Shown here one piece after another: positions 1 through 13,350 of a stretch of DNA of 64,000 nt. A program made the translations under genes and the position numbers. Position 1 is the stretch's first letter, and each line of letters opens with the position of its first letter. Under the pieces are notes generated by a model, which was not told the DNA's origin, did not search any database, and saw only the letters and a program-made list of their open reading frames with translations. Source of the DNA: Cristatella mucedo (Eukaryota > Bryozoa > Phylactolaemata > Cristatellidae); the NCBI GenBank assembly GCA_009760855.2, contig WPIO01000030.1, positions 3,300,001-3,364,000 on the forward strand. Direction: 5' to 3'.

Positions 1-425
1 TTTTAGGTCTCTTCATTCTCTTGCTTCAGCCTGCCCCTGGCAACTACTTCTCAATCAGGCTAGGCATCATACGACTCACATCAAAGCGTGCTTCGACTGT
101 GCCTTGGACAACCTCAAATCCTTTGGAGACTTGCCTTTAGTTCTTATAATAATCGCTAAGCCTGGAACTCATTACAAAATGACTTCACGACATCAAATGA
201 CTTGGCCACATTTAAAAAGAAGCTGGGTGCACCTGTTTCTCGTAGAATTTTCTGGGTCCTTGTGAATTTCATTTGTGTGCTTGAGCGTGCTGGCACAGAG
301 CATTGTATCTAACCATAGTGGCATACTCCTTCTTTTGGAGCTAATTTTAGATGCTTAGAAAGTTATTTGGTTCTCTGAGGGTGCCATATAAAGGTATATT
401 TATTACTAATTTTATTGTTAGTACT
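1..425 (+). mobile_element. LINE family A 3' end, cut by the window edge
   Basis: Reads FRSLHSLASA at the edge and later LDNLKSFGD, the RT C-terminal region, then a 3' UTR whose tail (GCTTAGAAAG...GGTTCTCTGAGGGTG) matches the family A tail. Strongly diverged. Confidence 0.75.
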
Positions 426-764
426 CCACTCCCGCATTCCTCTGACTTCCGAAATAATAAAAGTTCAGTCGTGCCATTTTGTTAGATTAAGCTTGGCTTT
501 AAAGTTTGCGACAAAGCTTGTTGAATTGGTGTAATCTTGAAAGGCTGCAACTTTATATTTCAGCACAGATAAAACGCCAAATGGTAGCGAAAACAATCTA
601 ACTTATTCCCTGACTTGACTTCAAAGATAGCTTGCATGGTTACTTTCACTCAATTGGTAAAGGTATGCTACTGTTCAAAAAAAATTACAGAGGTGATGCC
701 AAAAAACAAGTTATCAGTTATTTATTTCTCGTGAGAGACAGTTAAAGGCGAAGCTTAACCAGTA
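426..764. other. Unique AT-rich spacer
   Basis: No coding signal, RNA gene or repeat recognised. Confidence 0.5.
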
Positions 765-915
765 CCGGGCTGGTTTGGCCCAGTGGTTAAGGTGCTCGCC
801 CGACCAAGGTGTGGCCAAGGTTGTGGGCTCAAGCCTAGCGGCATATGTAAAGCGCCTGAATAGAAATTAAGTTCTCTTGGGGTGCTATACAAATCAATTA
901 TATTTATATTTTGTC
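765..915 (+). repeat. SINE-1 copy (tRNA-derived head, LINE A-like tail)
   Basis: An A-box-like TGGCCCAGTGGTTAAGG and a degenerate B-box-like GGGCTCAAGCC are followed by ATGTAAAGCGCCTGAATAG and AGTTCTCT...GCTATACAAAT, then an ATATTT-rich end. The 3' part is the LINE family A tail. About 150 bp, near full length. Confidence 0.8.
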
Positions 916-3689
916 CAACTTTACCCAATTGCGAGTTTATTCAGGAAACATGTCCTCATTTAGAAAATAAATTGGTGAAATGTTTCAATACGCCTTTTGA
1001 AGCATTTTCACGTCTTAAAACGTCACGTTTGCTAAGGCAGTTATGAGAATGAGTCAATGAGCTTGCAGAAGTAAGTTTGTCTGTACATGGGGATTGGGAT
1101 CAGACTGGGACCAAATCCGGCGGGAGAAGCTCCGAGATCCAGGTCCTAGTGCTAATTAACCAATCCCTAAATAATGCGGATTTAGATTAACGCGGCCAGC
1201 TAAGCAAATTACTTCCAGTGGACTTCGCTCGGATCGAGGGGCTCAGATACGCCTAGACCAACTATTGACACGGACACATCGCTTCCCATTACCCACTTCT
1301 GAAGCTAGATCTCTTGTAAACCAATTAATAATAAATTGCAATTTTTTGCGATTAGTACAGCCATTGTTTTCGTTGAATAATTCTTCTAATCATCAAGCTA
1401 TGATACCCAATATTCTGCTGTCTAGGATTTATGGCTGATGCGAATTAATGCCAACGAATAGAACTCTCAGATGTGCACGTAATGCACGCTACCCAAGTTC
1501 GATTAAAATAATACTTTCAAAAATGTCGGCCGCAATTATTTTAAATTACAACGCATAACTATAAAATTACGGATTGTATAATTAAGAATTATAAAGCATA
1601 TTGCATTGCAAAGAATTGTACCCCTAGCTGCTATTTTACAGAGATGACATCGCAAAACCACTGAGCCTTTGGGGGAGGTTGTTGATTGACTGCGTTCAGT
1701 CGTGGATTGTGACGCAAATCGAGGCAATCAGCAAGGTTCGAGCGCTTCAGTCACAATTAAGGCACACTCCCCATACAAGCAAGATAGATTTCGTGCGAAT
1801 CGAAGCTTAGAGGCTATTTATGACACAATCTATGTGCGAAATTAAAACGGCAGGCCGCGTGCTTACCGGCAGCATACTCAATTCTCTTCGTGGCGCACGC
1901 TTGGTCGTTGCCGCACACGACTATCGAACTTCGCAGCGGTTTGTCTATGCATTCTGTCCTTCCCCAGTCGCCCGTGCAGCTGTAGCAGGTTGTCGTCCGT
2001 GCTGATGCATACGTAAAAATAAATACAGTGGAAAAGAACTCCAGACAGCTCCGAGACTCGATGCTAATTTTTTTATTTAGCAGGCAAATAACTATTCAGA
2101 GCTTTTAGATTTACAAAAAGCTAGCGAAATGGCTATAGACATTACTTGCCCTACCTATCTCTTCCGCCTGTCCATGGCGAATAGCACTTCAAAGCATACT
2201 TGGATCAAGCGGTATCCGCAGCTGAGGTCTTGACACTCTCGTTCCTTCACTTGAACAAAGCGTTCATTTGAATGCACGATATCAACGAATTGGGGCATGA
2301 ATCTACTAGAAGATGTGAATTCCATGTGCTGCATGATTTTAAAGATGACCAAAAGATGGTTACCTCGGTGACTGTAATTCTTTTTTGTTTCACAACTTGC
2401 ATGCTCGTGTTTACCTCTTTGCACACCATCACTTCCTTTTATATGTCTACCGCCAATCAGAACACTGTGCAACGTTGAATGGAAAAATTGCAACTTCATG
2501 TAGAGCAACGGCCATAATCTTAAATTATGTGACAAGCTAGAATTTGAATGAACCACACCTCTGAGCTACATAATCTTGTTTTCCATCATTTTATTGTGAC
2601 TCGAGAACTGAAATCATCAGGCGATTGCCGGCTAGCATTTCCGTGAAACTGCTTGCCAATGCGCGTGACTAGCTGCTAATTCCCTCGCGAATTTAATTGC
2701 TCTGGTAATTTTCGCCCAACTGCTTGCCCAACGAGCCGATTATCCATACTAGAAAGCCGTGCACAGCTGATTTTAGGTAGCAGTTTAAAAATATGATTGA
2801 AATACTATTACTTCGAAGTTTTTTCTCTAGCATGCAATCAGTTCGGTTGGGATTACTAAAACTTGTCTACATTTTCCGATCGCCTGAGCTTTTGTAATTT
2901 ACCAGCTTTTTGCCAGTTTATTTTGATAGCGTTTGAATCAAACTTTATAGTGTCAGATTGTGTGCCATTCCACTGAGGTAATTAAGACTATCAATGTCGC
3001 CAAAGGTCAGGACAAGATTTTGAAGACACCGATTGAGTTGTATGTACTTCGCCTTCGATGCTTCTGGTCGTTGGTTTCCCACTTGGAAACGTGCGATATC
3101 GATCTATACTCTATCCTGCTGCTTATGAAATTGTCCGATGAGTTTTAATACAGATGACAATCGATGGTATTTTAAAAGGCTCGGCTCCATGCTTCCGCGG
3201 AATTGTTGTTGAAAGGCAGGCCACTAGGTTCCGAATTCTCGATTCCGAACATTCTAAAGACGAATACCGAATATATTTTCGGTTCTACAATTGCGTCTCT
3301 GCCATCCAATGTAATTGACTTTCCAGCGGTTGACTGTGGTATCCAGCTCATCCGGTAAACTTTCGACTATTTTGAAGGCATCCGTTAGGTCGGCACTTAG
3401 TATGATACGCAGAGCTAGTAAAATATAGGCTTGGAGACGAATATTTCGTTGTAACGTTACTCTTCGGTCAGATGACAATCTTGACCTTTCTTCTATAAAC
3501 ACTATCCTAATTCAAAAGGCATTCGACGAGCTGCGTTGTTGAAAATACATGAATCACAGCATTATGGCTTGCTTTCTTACAATCCGCCATCTTACTTATT
3601 TGATACAAAGTTGCCTTCAAATCGCAAAGCTTCTCAAAAATACAGACATTTGTCGCCTCACGTTTATCTTGCAGACAAATGTGCATAAA
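916..3689. other. Unique AT-rich intergenic DNA
   Basis: Short open frames only, none with recognisable domains. Nothing else seen. Confidence 0.5.
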
Positions 3690-3832
3690 TATAGTTCATT
3701 TGTAAAGCACCCCAATAGAACTTGATATCTATTCAGGCGCTTCACATATGCCTCTGGGCTTGAGCCCATGACCTCAACCGGACCTTGGTCCCCGGGGCGA
3801 GCACCTTAACCGCTGGAACAAACCGGCTCGGC
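3690..3832 (-). repeat. SINE-1 copy
   Basis: Reverse complement of the SINE-1 pattern: tail AGTTCATTTGTAAAGCACC first, then GGCGCTTCACATATGCC, B-box-like GGGCTTGAGCCC and A-box-like ACCTTAACCGCTGG. Confidence 0.8.
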
Positions 3833-4053
3833 AACGTAGATTAAAGGAACTGCATATCTGCCGACCAATGCATGCGCGGTGAAAACTTGAAAAAAATTCA
3901 GGGACGATTTTGAATGCTCTATCTATGAACCAATGACTATGCTGCTCCAAAATTTCAAGATTTTCATTAGTGCCGAACATTAGAATACGATTGGCATCAT
4001 CTGCTTCAGATCCCCAAAGAACTAAACTAGTGCTTCTTAATTTATTTAGCAGT

Positions 4054-4625
4054 GACCCGACAAAACACCCCCTGGCAAAATATCCCCGACAAGCTGATAA
4101 TTTTGAAATAAAAAGCTACTAACGACTACTTAAAATTCAAAAGTCTGGTATAGGGTTTGGGGTTTAGTGTTTAGCATTCGTGGTTTAGAGTGTAGGGGTT
4201 AGGGTTCAGGGATTAGGGTTTAGGGCTTAGGGGTTTGGTTTAAGGTTTACCCTTCGTTTGAAAACAACTCTTTTCCTTTATATGGTATCATTCTCTCCGT
4301 GTTGACTGATTGATATGGACAGGAAGGATTAAAAGAAAACAGCGGCAAACTGAAACAAAAGTAAATAAGAAAAAGTGCGGAGTATTATTAAATTATTCTG
4401 GAGTTATTTGAAATTTTGAAAAAATATTTAAAGACATTTTTTCAACTTTAAAATATTAAATAAAATATATTTTAAAATTTAATTTTCATTATCGTAATAG
4501 AATATCTTCGATGCTATAAGCTAATCGAAATACAGAAGATTTTTTAAAACATCCCTTAAATTTGTCAGGGCTATTTTGTGGGGCCTATTTTGTCGGGGCT
4601 ATTTTGTCTTGGGCTGTTTTGCGTT
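4054..4625. repeat. Unknown repeat element, copy 1, with inverted sub-repeat ends
   Basis: The left end has three copies of a CCCCGACAAAATA-like unit (4054-4093). The right end has four copies of its complement, GGGGCTATTTTGTC (4564-4623). The interior is AT-rich and contains a telomere-like TTAGGG/TTTAGGG stretch. No open frame of note. The terminal arrangement suggests a fold-back or non-autonomous DNA element. The family is not recognised. Confidence 0.55.
4141..4255 (+). repeat. Degenerate telomere-like tract
   Basis: About 110 bases dominated by GGGTTTAG, TTAGGG and TTTAGGG words with substitutions, internal to the unknown repeat. It looks like an interstitial degenerate tract rather than a live telomere. 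Confidence 0.6.
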
Positions 4626-5057
4626 CAGGCTTTATGGAAATTACGTCTGGGATCGTGGCGATTTTGTAGGAGTGCCGTATTTTTCAAAGCGCCCGGGATG
4701 ACGATGTCTGTAACTGTTGCTGGATTCGCGAACGGATTTCGGGTTTGTTTTCGAGTTAGTTCAATCGTTCGCTAGGATATTTTGATGTATATGCTGGAAG
4801 ATGTCTTGCTGCCTCCAGCAATATTTCGCCTGTACTGTGTTGAACCATCTGCCTTGGTTTCTCTTAACTAGTTGCAGCTCTTTTTTGCATCTCGGCAACC
4901 GATTTCACTGCTTCATTCTTATTAAGATCCGGTGAATAAGTGTATTCTGCAATCAATGTTGGGTCGTTGTTTATTTCCTTCTTATGACCTCGACAATTTG
5001 TCTCAACGCATCTCCGGGACGCTTTTCCATCAGAAATTATTCTAGCTTTCCTCAACC

Positions 5058-5557
5058 GAAACCCTTTATTTAGTAATGGTTTTTCCTTTCTGTAATTTTA
5101 TCTTCTCCATATTTACTGATCGATATTTAGAAATAGTACTAATTTGTGAACAGGAAGGAAGAAAATAATTTGCGGCAAACAGAAGCAAAATAAATAAGAA
5201 CTGATGAATTTTTAATAGACAAATTATTTTAATTGTCAAAATTAATCTTAAATGTTTTTTAATTTTTTATAAACTAATTTTTCAATGAATTTAACCTTTT
5301 TAACACGTTTATTATGACAGTTTAAAAATTTATATTTCACTATTGCGATAGATAATGTTCAAAATAATAGTTAATAGCAATATAATAGATTCGTAAAACT
5401 ATTTTTTAATACTCGGGGCTTTTTTCAAGACTATTTTGTTATCCTCATCACATTACGTAGCTCAATCACATTAGGCTATTCTTTTGAGGCTTTTTTGGGA
5501 CTTTTTGACGGGGCTATTTCGTTGGAACTATTTTGTCAGCAGCTCTTTTGTCGGGGT
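5058..5557. repeat. Unknown repeat element, copy 2 (partial)
   Basis: Parallels copy 1 in order: TTTTCCTTT, GACTGAT/TACTGATCGATAT, ACAGGAAGGA, GCGGCAAAC and AATAAG words, then an AT-rich stretch, then GGGGCTATTTTGTC-like units (5413-5557). Diverged from copy 1, in the same orientation, with no clear left end. Confidence 0.5.
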
Positions 5558-5804
5558 ACCATAAAGTGGCACCGTGTACAATGCTCATATATATTTAAAT
5601 ACATTGCTAGGTCATATTTTATATACGGCGTCAAACAAAGAATTCGAGAGCTAAAAGCGTTCCGGAAACTACTAAATATATCTGGCTGCACGTACCATTC
5701 TACCGTTTTTACGACTCATCGGCCTCCAGATCCTCTCGCTTTGAGCTGTAAATGTATATCTGCACGTATATACACTGTGTACTTATATCTTTATATCGCT
5801 GAGC

Positions 5805-6122
5805 CTTGAACCAATCTCAAATTCTACGGCAACCGTGTCTTTAGTACCTATGCTTCCAAATCCTGGAACCCACTCTCTAATGACTTCATGACATTCCCTG
5901 ATTTGACAGCTTTAAAAAAGTAGCTAAAATTGTACCCATTCCTCAGAGCATTCGCTGGGCTCTTGTGCTTTGTCTTTTGCGTCCTCACGCGTGCCGATTC
6001 CCTGCGCATTAAAACTAACTTTACTGACATGCTTCCTTTACATCATACATAAAGTGCCTGGGATTGAGATCTAATTAACATTAAGATCTCCGAGCGTGCT
6101 ATATAAATATGTTATTATTAGC
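5805..6122 (+). mobile_element. LINE family A 3' end
   Basis: A CTCAAATTCTACGGCAACCG...TTCCAAATCCTGGAACCC region codes the usual C-terminal block of the RT protein. The 3' UTR ends in AAAGTGCCTGGGATTGAG...GCTATATAAATATG and ATT repeats. Confidence 0.7.
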
Positions 6123-6132
6123 TAAAACTTGT

Positions 6133-6288
<156 letters not shown>

Positions 6289-6359
6289 TTTAGGTAATAT
6301 ATAAAAAAGTTACTCTATAAACACGGATTGGAGACCATCTGCTTTTGCAACATTGTTCG

Positions 6360-6450
6360 CAAAACACTTTGCCTTTAGCGGGGAATAATCTCACACTGTC
6401 TGGTTTACCGCGATAGCTGTCTACCGACTGAGCTATCGAGACTCTATTCT
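6360..6450 (-). repeat. tRNA-like relic
   Basis: The minus strand carries TAGCTCAGTCGGTAG, a very good A box, followed downstream by a weak B-box-like GTGAGATTATTCC. The arms do not fold into a full cloverleaf, so this is a tRNA-derived relic or SINE head rather than a gene. Confidence 0.3.
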
Positions 6451-6721
6451 TCTGCAAAGCAAAACGGCTTCGAGGCCTGGGTTTTAAATCGCTTCTCATA
6501 TGCCTGAGCCAAATCCTTCTTCCATATGCGAACGCAAGTGTTTAATTCTACTTTCGATCGGAGCGGAGCTGCGACCACTGTGTCTTACTATACTATACAT
6601 ACACAAGTAAATACTGTACATGTATGCAATACAAAGCACTTCATTGAGAGCTACCTTGTGTATTTATCGGGACCAGCTACCTGTCAATATATTGCACCGG
6701 CGAGAGCGACAAAACAAAATA

Positions 6722-6772
6722 AAGTTGAGGGCGCTTTATCAAGTGCATTATTATTATTATTATTATTATTAA
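6722..6772 (+). repeat. LINE family A 3' tail with ATT repeats
   Basis: GAGGGCGCTTTATCAAGTGC followed by (ATT)n, as in the other family A ends. Confidence 0.7.
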
Positions 6773-9586
6773 GGTTGGATGCTCTGTCTCCAGTAAATCT
6801 GTTTCGCACAGGGTGACTACACAATTGCTTTCGATCGCTATAGCTAATAATAATATACAGCCACAGATCGATTTACTAAACTTAATTACCATTTTGCAAC
6901 CCCCTAGCAGACAAAATGTCTGCGAGTGTTACAACACTTTGTGGCTAAGTCAGTATAGTTATGCTGAAGGCGTCTTTAATGGTAAATGAGCCTGAGTACC
7001 TTCTTTAGTCGAGCATGGTGCTCGTATATCCAGTCTGCTGCAATGGAATGCAACTTTGAAATTTCGCAATGGACGCCTATTACCGAAATCTTAGTGATTT
7101 TTGGTATTGGGGCTACCTACCCCTTAGAAGGCCGTGCGTATGCCTTTGTTTCTGCGTGGTGGCTGTGAGTAGAGTATTTTGACTGTATCACAAATAAGGA
7201 ACGGTAGCTCCTTGTTTTGCAGTTGGTAAGTTTTAGTTGGAACTTCCACGACCTAATAAAATTGTTACAAAGGCTTTTGCTTAGCACTGTAAGAGTGTCT
7301 TATCTATGTTTAGGAGCTTTTCAGCTCGCAGCATGAGAAACGATAAGCCATATTTTATGAAAAGTAATGTATCCTGCTTAGACAAGATTGCAAAAGTACA
7401 TGACTACTATGCTAATAAAACCGTACAACAGCACACAAGCGATTTACAACATTTGTAAGCTTCTACTTGAATAGGCAGGAAGACCTGTAAAGAGTGAGTT
7501 ATAGATGCGCTGTCGCCATTGTACGAAGTGTAATTATTTTTGTATCTTAAACCCCCGAACGGCAGAATTATTATTCTAAATTATTTTTTACGTAACTTTA
7601 TGTAGGCAGACACGACCAAGGAGCTGACGCGATCATTAGTGAAAATTTAATTTTGGAACCCGACATGCGTAAGGATATCTTGAAGAGGCTGCAGTAAGAG
7701 GCCGGCTGGGCCGATTTTGAGATTGAGGCCTATACTGCAGCAGCAGTGCAGTCATTTCTTTTGCTGAACATCCGGGCATTTTTTGCCGGTTGCTTTTGTT
7801 GGTGCAACTTTTCATTACGCAATTGAGCCCTGCTCTTGGCTTATGCGCTCCACTTGTTTGCTGTAGAAGACATAAGCTACCAGATAGCATGCTTGCTGTA
7901 CGCTTGGTTAGCTTCTAACTCGCTAAGTATGTTTATCCAACCTTGAAGGTGTTTTTGCCTCATTAGTCTCTAGAGAAATGGGGAAGACCCGAATGCGACG
8001 TATCCCATTCCTACGAAGTTCAGCACTTTCCTTAGAAATCACATGTGGGTCAGGGAGAGAAAATCTAGGGAATGGCAGTCGCTTCAGGTGTATGAACCAA
8101 TGTACTGAGAACCTAGCGCATGCCCGCGGAATCGAGCCTTCCCTCTGCTAGAGCCACTCATAATTAGGGTCAGACCCTACAGACACAAGCGTCAAGGGCA
8201 GCAAACTCGTAACGAATGAAAATAGTTCTCAAAGCCAATCCAGCTCCTTGGTAATACGACCGAGGAGGCGCGATTAGAATAATCGCCTGCCGCGAATGAC
8301 GGGCGTGCATCCCAACCAGAACGACCATTAGCTGGCCAGGTACACCTTGAGGTGTCAGCAAAATCTAGTGAGAGTAAGGGTTGAGCTTTGCAAATCGTGA
8401 GCTATCCAAAACCATCGTGTAAGTGCTTTCCTTAGCGGTGACACCGAGTGCTATCATCGAAAGAGAACTGGGCGACAGGTGGCTGTGCACCATCAAGCAA
8501 ACTTGAGCTTTCTTCTCACGCAGTGGTTGACCCACCTTCCTTTGCTGGCGTATACCAAATCTTGTTCTTCTTCTTCTCTGCGAATTTTGCATGGCGTGCA
8601 TGCATTTGGAGCTAAGCGGGTGCTCGGGATCTCAGAGAGCGAGCACGAGGTGTGCTGCGAGCGATATCAATGCCCTGCACAGAGGTACTCTTCTTGAGCC
8701 TCTACCGATCGGTGAAGATGGCAGCCGGCGAAGTTCGGATGGCAGCAGCTGCCCAGTTCGGCGGCGTAACGAGGCTCTTAAAAAATTATGCGGATCATAC
8801 GTCAACACTTACCCGAACTTGAAACTAGAGTCGTAAGCACGCACCAGCCGACGACAAACAGGTTCAAACTCATGGAGACAGAGGCCATGCCGATGTACAG
8901 CAGGTGGCTCTGACCGGGCTTGCACCTCTAGCGTTCACCCGGGCCAAGTTTGGGGCGTGTTCGCTAGGTTAATTATTCAATAGCCAAGCAACAGCTCGTC
9001 GTGCCCTTCTTGTCGCAAAGCTAAAAATAAAGCGGCAGCTCCATGCCAGGTTTCTAGCGCTTGGAGTGCGCCGTGGTGGTGGAGCTGCGGTGTAGCGGCA
9101 TATAGTGTATGCGTATTTCGGCGTACCAGCTGCTTACGATTCGCTCCGGTTACTAGCAACTACTACAGCAGCTGGCCGCTCTTAAGCACACTCTGTTTGG
9201 TGCACGGCTTCTCCGAAGTTGGCGTGTAAAACAATGGAGAGCCATATGTCTGCATCGGTTGACTCCCCACTTGTAATATCTATTCAATTGGCTGCTTTTT
9301 TTCTTCGCTATCATCAAGCTCTGCCACTTTTGGGAACAAGCACAGCTCCTGAAAGTCGAATGTTTAAAACTGTTCTCGCTGAGACATTCGGTAATTCTAA
9401 ATATAAATCACCGGGCAGCCGTCGGCACCAATGAGCCTGCCGAGAATAATGATTCATATTTTGATCTGAGCACGTCTCATTAGTCTTACTGAATACTATC
9501 AACCGTAGGCTTGGTAAGCAACTTGCATCCTGAGTCATAAGGAACCGTCCTGAGCCTCTGCCGGATTTTGGTTCTAATATACTCTA

Positions 9587-9588
<2 letters not shown>
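6773..9588. other. Intergenic DNA, unassigned
   Basis: No recognisable gene. Around 8120-8160 the minus strand has GGCTCGATTCCGC, a B-box-like word that may be a worn SINE. Confidence 0.45.
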
Positions 9589-9674
<86 letters not shown>

Positions 9675-9683
9675 CCCTCTCTC
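9589..9683. repeat. CT microsatellite
   Basis: A (TC)n run of about 80 bases, starting with TATC units. Confidence 0.97.
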
Positions 9684-12600
9684 TAGCTCTTTCTCGAATC
9701 ATAAGCCACATGGCAGTAGATCCTTCAATACATTACTCTACTCCACTGTTTCTCTCGTGGCGGGCTCCTTACGCACATAATTGCACGAGGTTTTAGCACA
9801 GGAAGCAACAGATTAGGGTCAAACGAGCAACACTCCATGAGTAGTAAAGATGGTGCATTTTGTATAGCGTTCTAAGAGAACGAAATCTCCTATACAGGCG
9901 CTGTAAATAAAATTGCTGCTAGAGAACGCGATATCGAAAGTACACGAGAGTTTGCAACTGGGTAAACGACGCTTGCCTGGACTCGCATGGTGACAGAACA
10001 GTTAAACTGCAATGACCCACAAGAAAATGTTCCCTTCTCCTTCTGCTTCCATTTCTCCCTCTTACACCTAGCATTCAATGATTGATGCGCCATGTGCTAG
10101 CCCAATGGTTCTTGCAGCGGCACATAAAACATGATTACACGGTTGAGCTCCGTTTGCTATATCCAACTTCAGTAGCAATATGCCACAGTCGGGGCATGGC
10201 CACTATAGGAGCCAGTACGTCGTTGGCGTTCACTGCACCCTGCAAGCCTCCGCTAATATACGACGGTAGTAGCCGTCCAATGAGTCACTTCCCAATGCCC
10301 GCCAGCTGCCACGTGAACATTAGAATCTGGCAAGAAGCACATTTGAAACGCGATATCCGCTTGCTTTTTAATGCTAATCTTTGATCGATGCATCTGACTA
10401 GCAAATAAGGCTCAACATAGGCCTCGATGGCGTAGGGTGGATGGTGCGAAAACAAACTACCTTAACAAATGACGCCTGCTTGCAAGATCCGTAGGCAAGG
10501 TGAGGCTGAGCGGCTAAATCCACACAGGGACTGATCCAGAAGGCTGGGCTTTAGGTACTGCCGACGAGTATTGCTCTTACAACATACGCACGCAGTCAAT
10601 GCATATTACTACAAATCATTCAGTTAGTTTGCTGTTCCCGCTTGGTGAAGAACAGATACCACACAGCATTAAATGACTACTGGCACATTAAGCATCCAGC
10701 ATAAGTCGCTGGAAAGGTCCTTTTTACGACGACTCCATTTCAATTCGTCCTCTTTTTACTAGCATTTATTTGACTGAGCAACGTCATTCAGAGTGGATTA
10801 ATATCTTATCCAAACCATGACTAAAAGACAGAAATGTATCCAGACGAAAGCCAAAGAATTGTCCACTTGCTCTTCTCTGCACAATCATGCAATGCGGGAG
10901 TCCCATAGGTCTCTCTCGGTAGACATGGGAATTGCTTAAAGTCACCGACAGACTTACGGAGCGCATCCAATTCTCGCCAAGCTCTGGGTAGGCGCTGTGT
11001 GCCAGCTAGCGCTGACTGCGCTCATGCGTATTGATCAGTGCCTGTGCACTTCCCTGTCATGCGGTCGCGCGCAAACTGCAGCCCTACTTGGAGCTACAAA
11101 CTCGTGGCTCGGTAAGAGGCGACTACAGCAAAGTCAACATCCACAGCGAGCGGACCCCTCGACCAGATGCTCACACACCATTGACGACCACTCTAGACGG
11201 CACGACCCGTAACTCGTATCAAGCACTCACGCGAAGCTCGCTGCGCGGTCACAGTCACTTTCTCTACACTCGCTGTGCGGCGTTTGCAGCGAGCTGCGAC
11301 GCGATTCGCAGCTCGTGCTTCTCCACTTCGCGTTTTAGAAAAAAAGTATGCGGTCTAGTAACGCTTGGCAAGATGATGCGATGGCGGTTCGAGCAAAAGA
11401 GAATGAAATAGTCTGGCTGCGCGGAACTGTATGAGAAAAGTCGCGTATGAGCACAGTATTCAAAAGAAGAAGAGCTGCCAGAGCGACGGGTTGTAAATTT
11501 AGCATTGAAATTTTAAAATTAGGCTGAGTCGCACATTTAGCGATCTGCAAAGGAAAAGGATCCGCGTATTAAAACCGGGATTCCTGGTCGTTTTGTAGGG
11601 CTATGGTAAACGTAGCTAGCTGCTACGTAGATATGCCAATCTCTAAAGCTCACACGTGCGTGGCACCTTCTGAAACCCTTGAATCGGCTTTTTTCTGAAA
11701 TATCAGTTCGTTTTGAGAGTCTTCCTGTAGGGATTATTTTATCATACATTATTTTGATGTCTCAAGTCAGTTTTCTCCAGTTCATGACTGAGCATGTGTG
11801 CTCGTGAAAGCATATAAACCAGTTCTAAGTCGCATACATTGAGTTAAATTTCTTTTATTTCGATAGAAGACAGTCAGAAACTTATAAGCCTGACAGAACT
11901 TAGAAATCAGAAGCTCAGAAGCCGGAAAACTTTTGGCGACTGGTTTCTTTTACATTGATCTATGTATATTTTGAATCTTTACGAAGGACTCTATTCGCGC
12001 GGCTGCATCATATTACGAACGAACGCTTTGAAACTCGCGTCTTTACTTGAACAATGCGCCCGTAAATAATTCTAGACCTCGTAGGCGCCAAACATATACT
12101 GGCGCAGTTAGCTCCTGTAAGTATAGCTAACCGCAGTCATGCTAGCCGAACTGATGAATGCAGGTATGGCGCCGATGGCCTTATAAAGTAAATAACAAGT
12201 CTCCACCGTTAACGTAAAGCTGTATACTCCACAGCGACTGGGGGCTAAATGAGCACCGGACCAGCTATAGAGTATGACTCATGATCACTCAGACGGTCTT
12301 TTATTAGGTCTAAATACATGCAGTCTCTGGTAGTATGCCGAGGTCGATATCAGCCTCATGACGCAATCGCCGGCAAGTTCGCAAAAAAGAAAAGCAGCTT
12401 GACCACCTTCAAAGCAGCGGCCTATCACCGTAGCAGCTGGTTTCATTAAAATTGCTCGCGCGAAACATCGGGCACGTAAAATGAGCTAGAACTTGTAGAA
12501 CTTAGAAAGCAAGTAGCTCTCACTGCGGTCTGAGTTTCACTCTGGCTTGTTTCGTGCTTGCTATTAACTCTCAAGGCTCAAGTCTCACTAATCAGCGGGC
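9684..12600. other. Intergenic DNA, unassigned
   Basis: Moderate GC content around 10.9-11.4 kb. Open frames are short and unrecognised. No repeat identified. Confidence 0.45.
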
Positions 12601-12719
12601 AGCGGCTTGAGGGCCAACGCGCCTTATGAAACGCCGCCTCAACTGGCCAAACAAGCTACAACTCGAATCCCTCTGCTCGAATGCACACCGATGCTTTTTT
12701 TCAGCACTCCAGTAGAGCT

Positions 12720-13350
12720 AAATTAAATCGCGACCTGCTGGAACGTCGCGTTTAGCTAGTTGAGCCCCGCGGCGAGCACCGGCGACTAGCGCCGCGAAAT
12801 AGCCCGCAGGGTAAAAAGCCGAACGAAGCTCAGATCAGTCCTGCTGCTGGCGCCCCAGCACCGAAAGGCATGCCGTAGAACCGACCAAGCTGCACGACGC
12901 CGCCGCGGGTCGCGGCGGCGTCGTGCGCTCGCTAATCAACGGTTTGTTAACCACGTTGCCGCCCTGTTGCCGCGCTGGATTGAGAGACGCTGTAGGCGCC
13001 GACGCAGTCGCAAAGCGTAGCACTCGCTGTGGCGGCATCGCTCCTGCGAAGCAGCCGGCAGCAGCAGCAGCAGCAGCAGCCGGCGGCGGCGGCGGCGCAT
13101 CAGCTCGTCAGAAGCAAGCGAACCCGCGTGCGAGAAGCACAGCGTCGGAAGGCGAAACACTGAGCTCGAAACTGCAGGAAAAGGCGAAGTGAAAGAGCGA
13201 CCATAGAGGCGCAGGCAGGCAGCAGCAGCAGCAGCACGACTGGCAGCACGAGCTGACAAAACGAAGCCATTCGAGCACCAGCGGTAGCATTCCAGCATGA
13301 AGCGAGCACGCGCGCACACACACTCGCATGGGCTGCTTCAAGTGTGACTC
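12720..13350. promoter_or_regulatory. GC- and CpG-rich island, possible promoter or first exon
   Basis: GC- and CpG-rich by eye, compared with AT-rich surroundings. It contains a perfect GC hairpin (12892-12926), a CAG run coding alanines near 13060, and open frames on both strands; the plus frame 12923-13192 has 89 codons ending KLQEKAK. No protein family is recognised. A regulatory island or the 5' end of an unseen gene is possible. Confidence 0.35.
12892..12926. repeat. Perfect GC-rich inverted repeat
   Basis: Arms GCACGACGCCGCCGCG and CGCGGCGGCGTCGTGC are perfectly complementary over 16 bp around a 3-base GGT spacer. Confidence 0.95.

Noticed and set aside
6360-6450. Functional tRNA gene
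   Set aside because: Good A box but no proper B box or cloverleaf; kept only as a relic.
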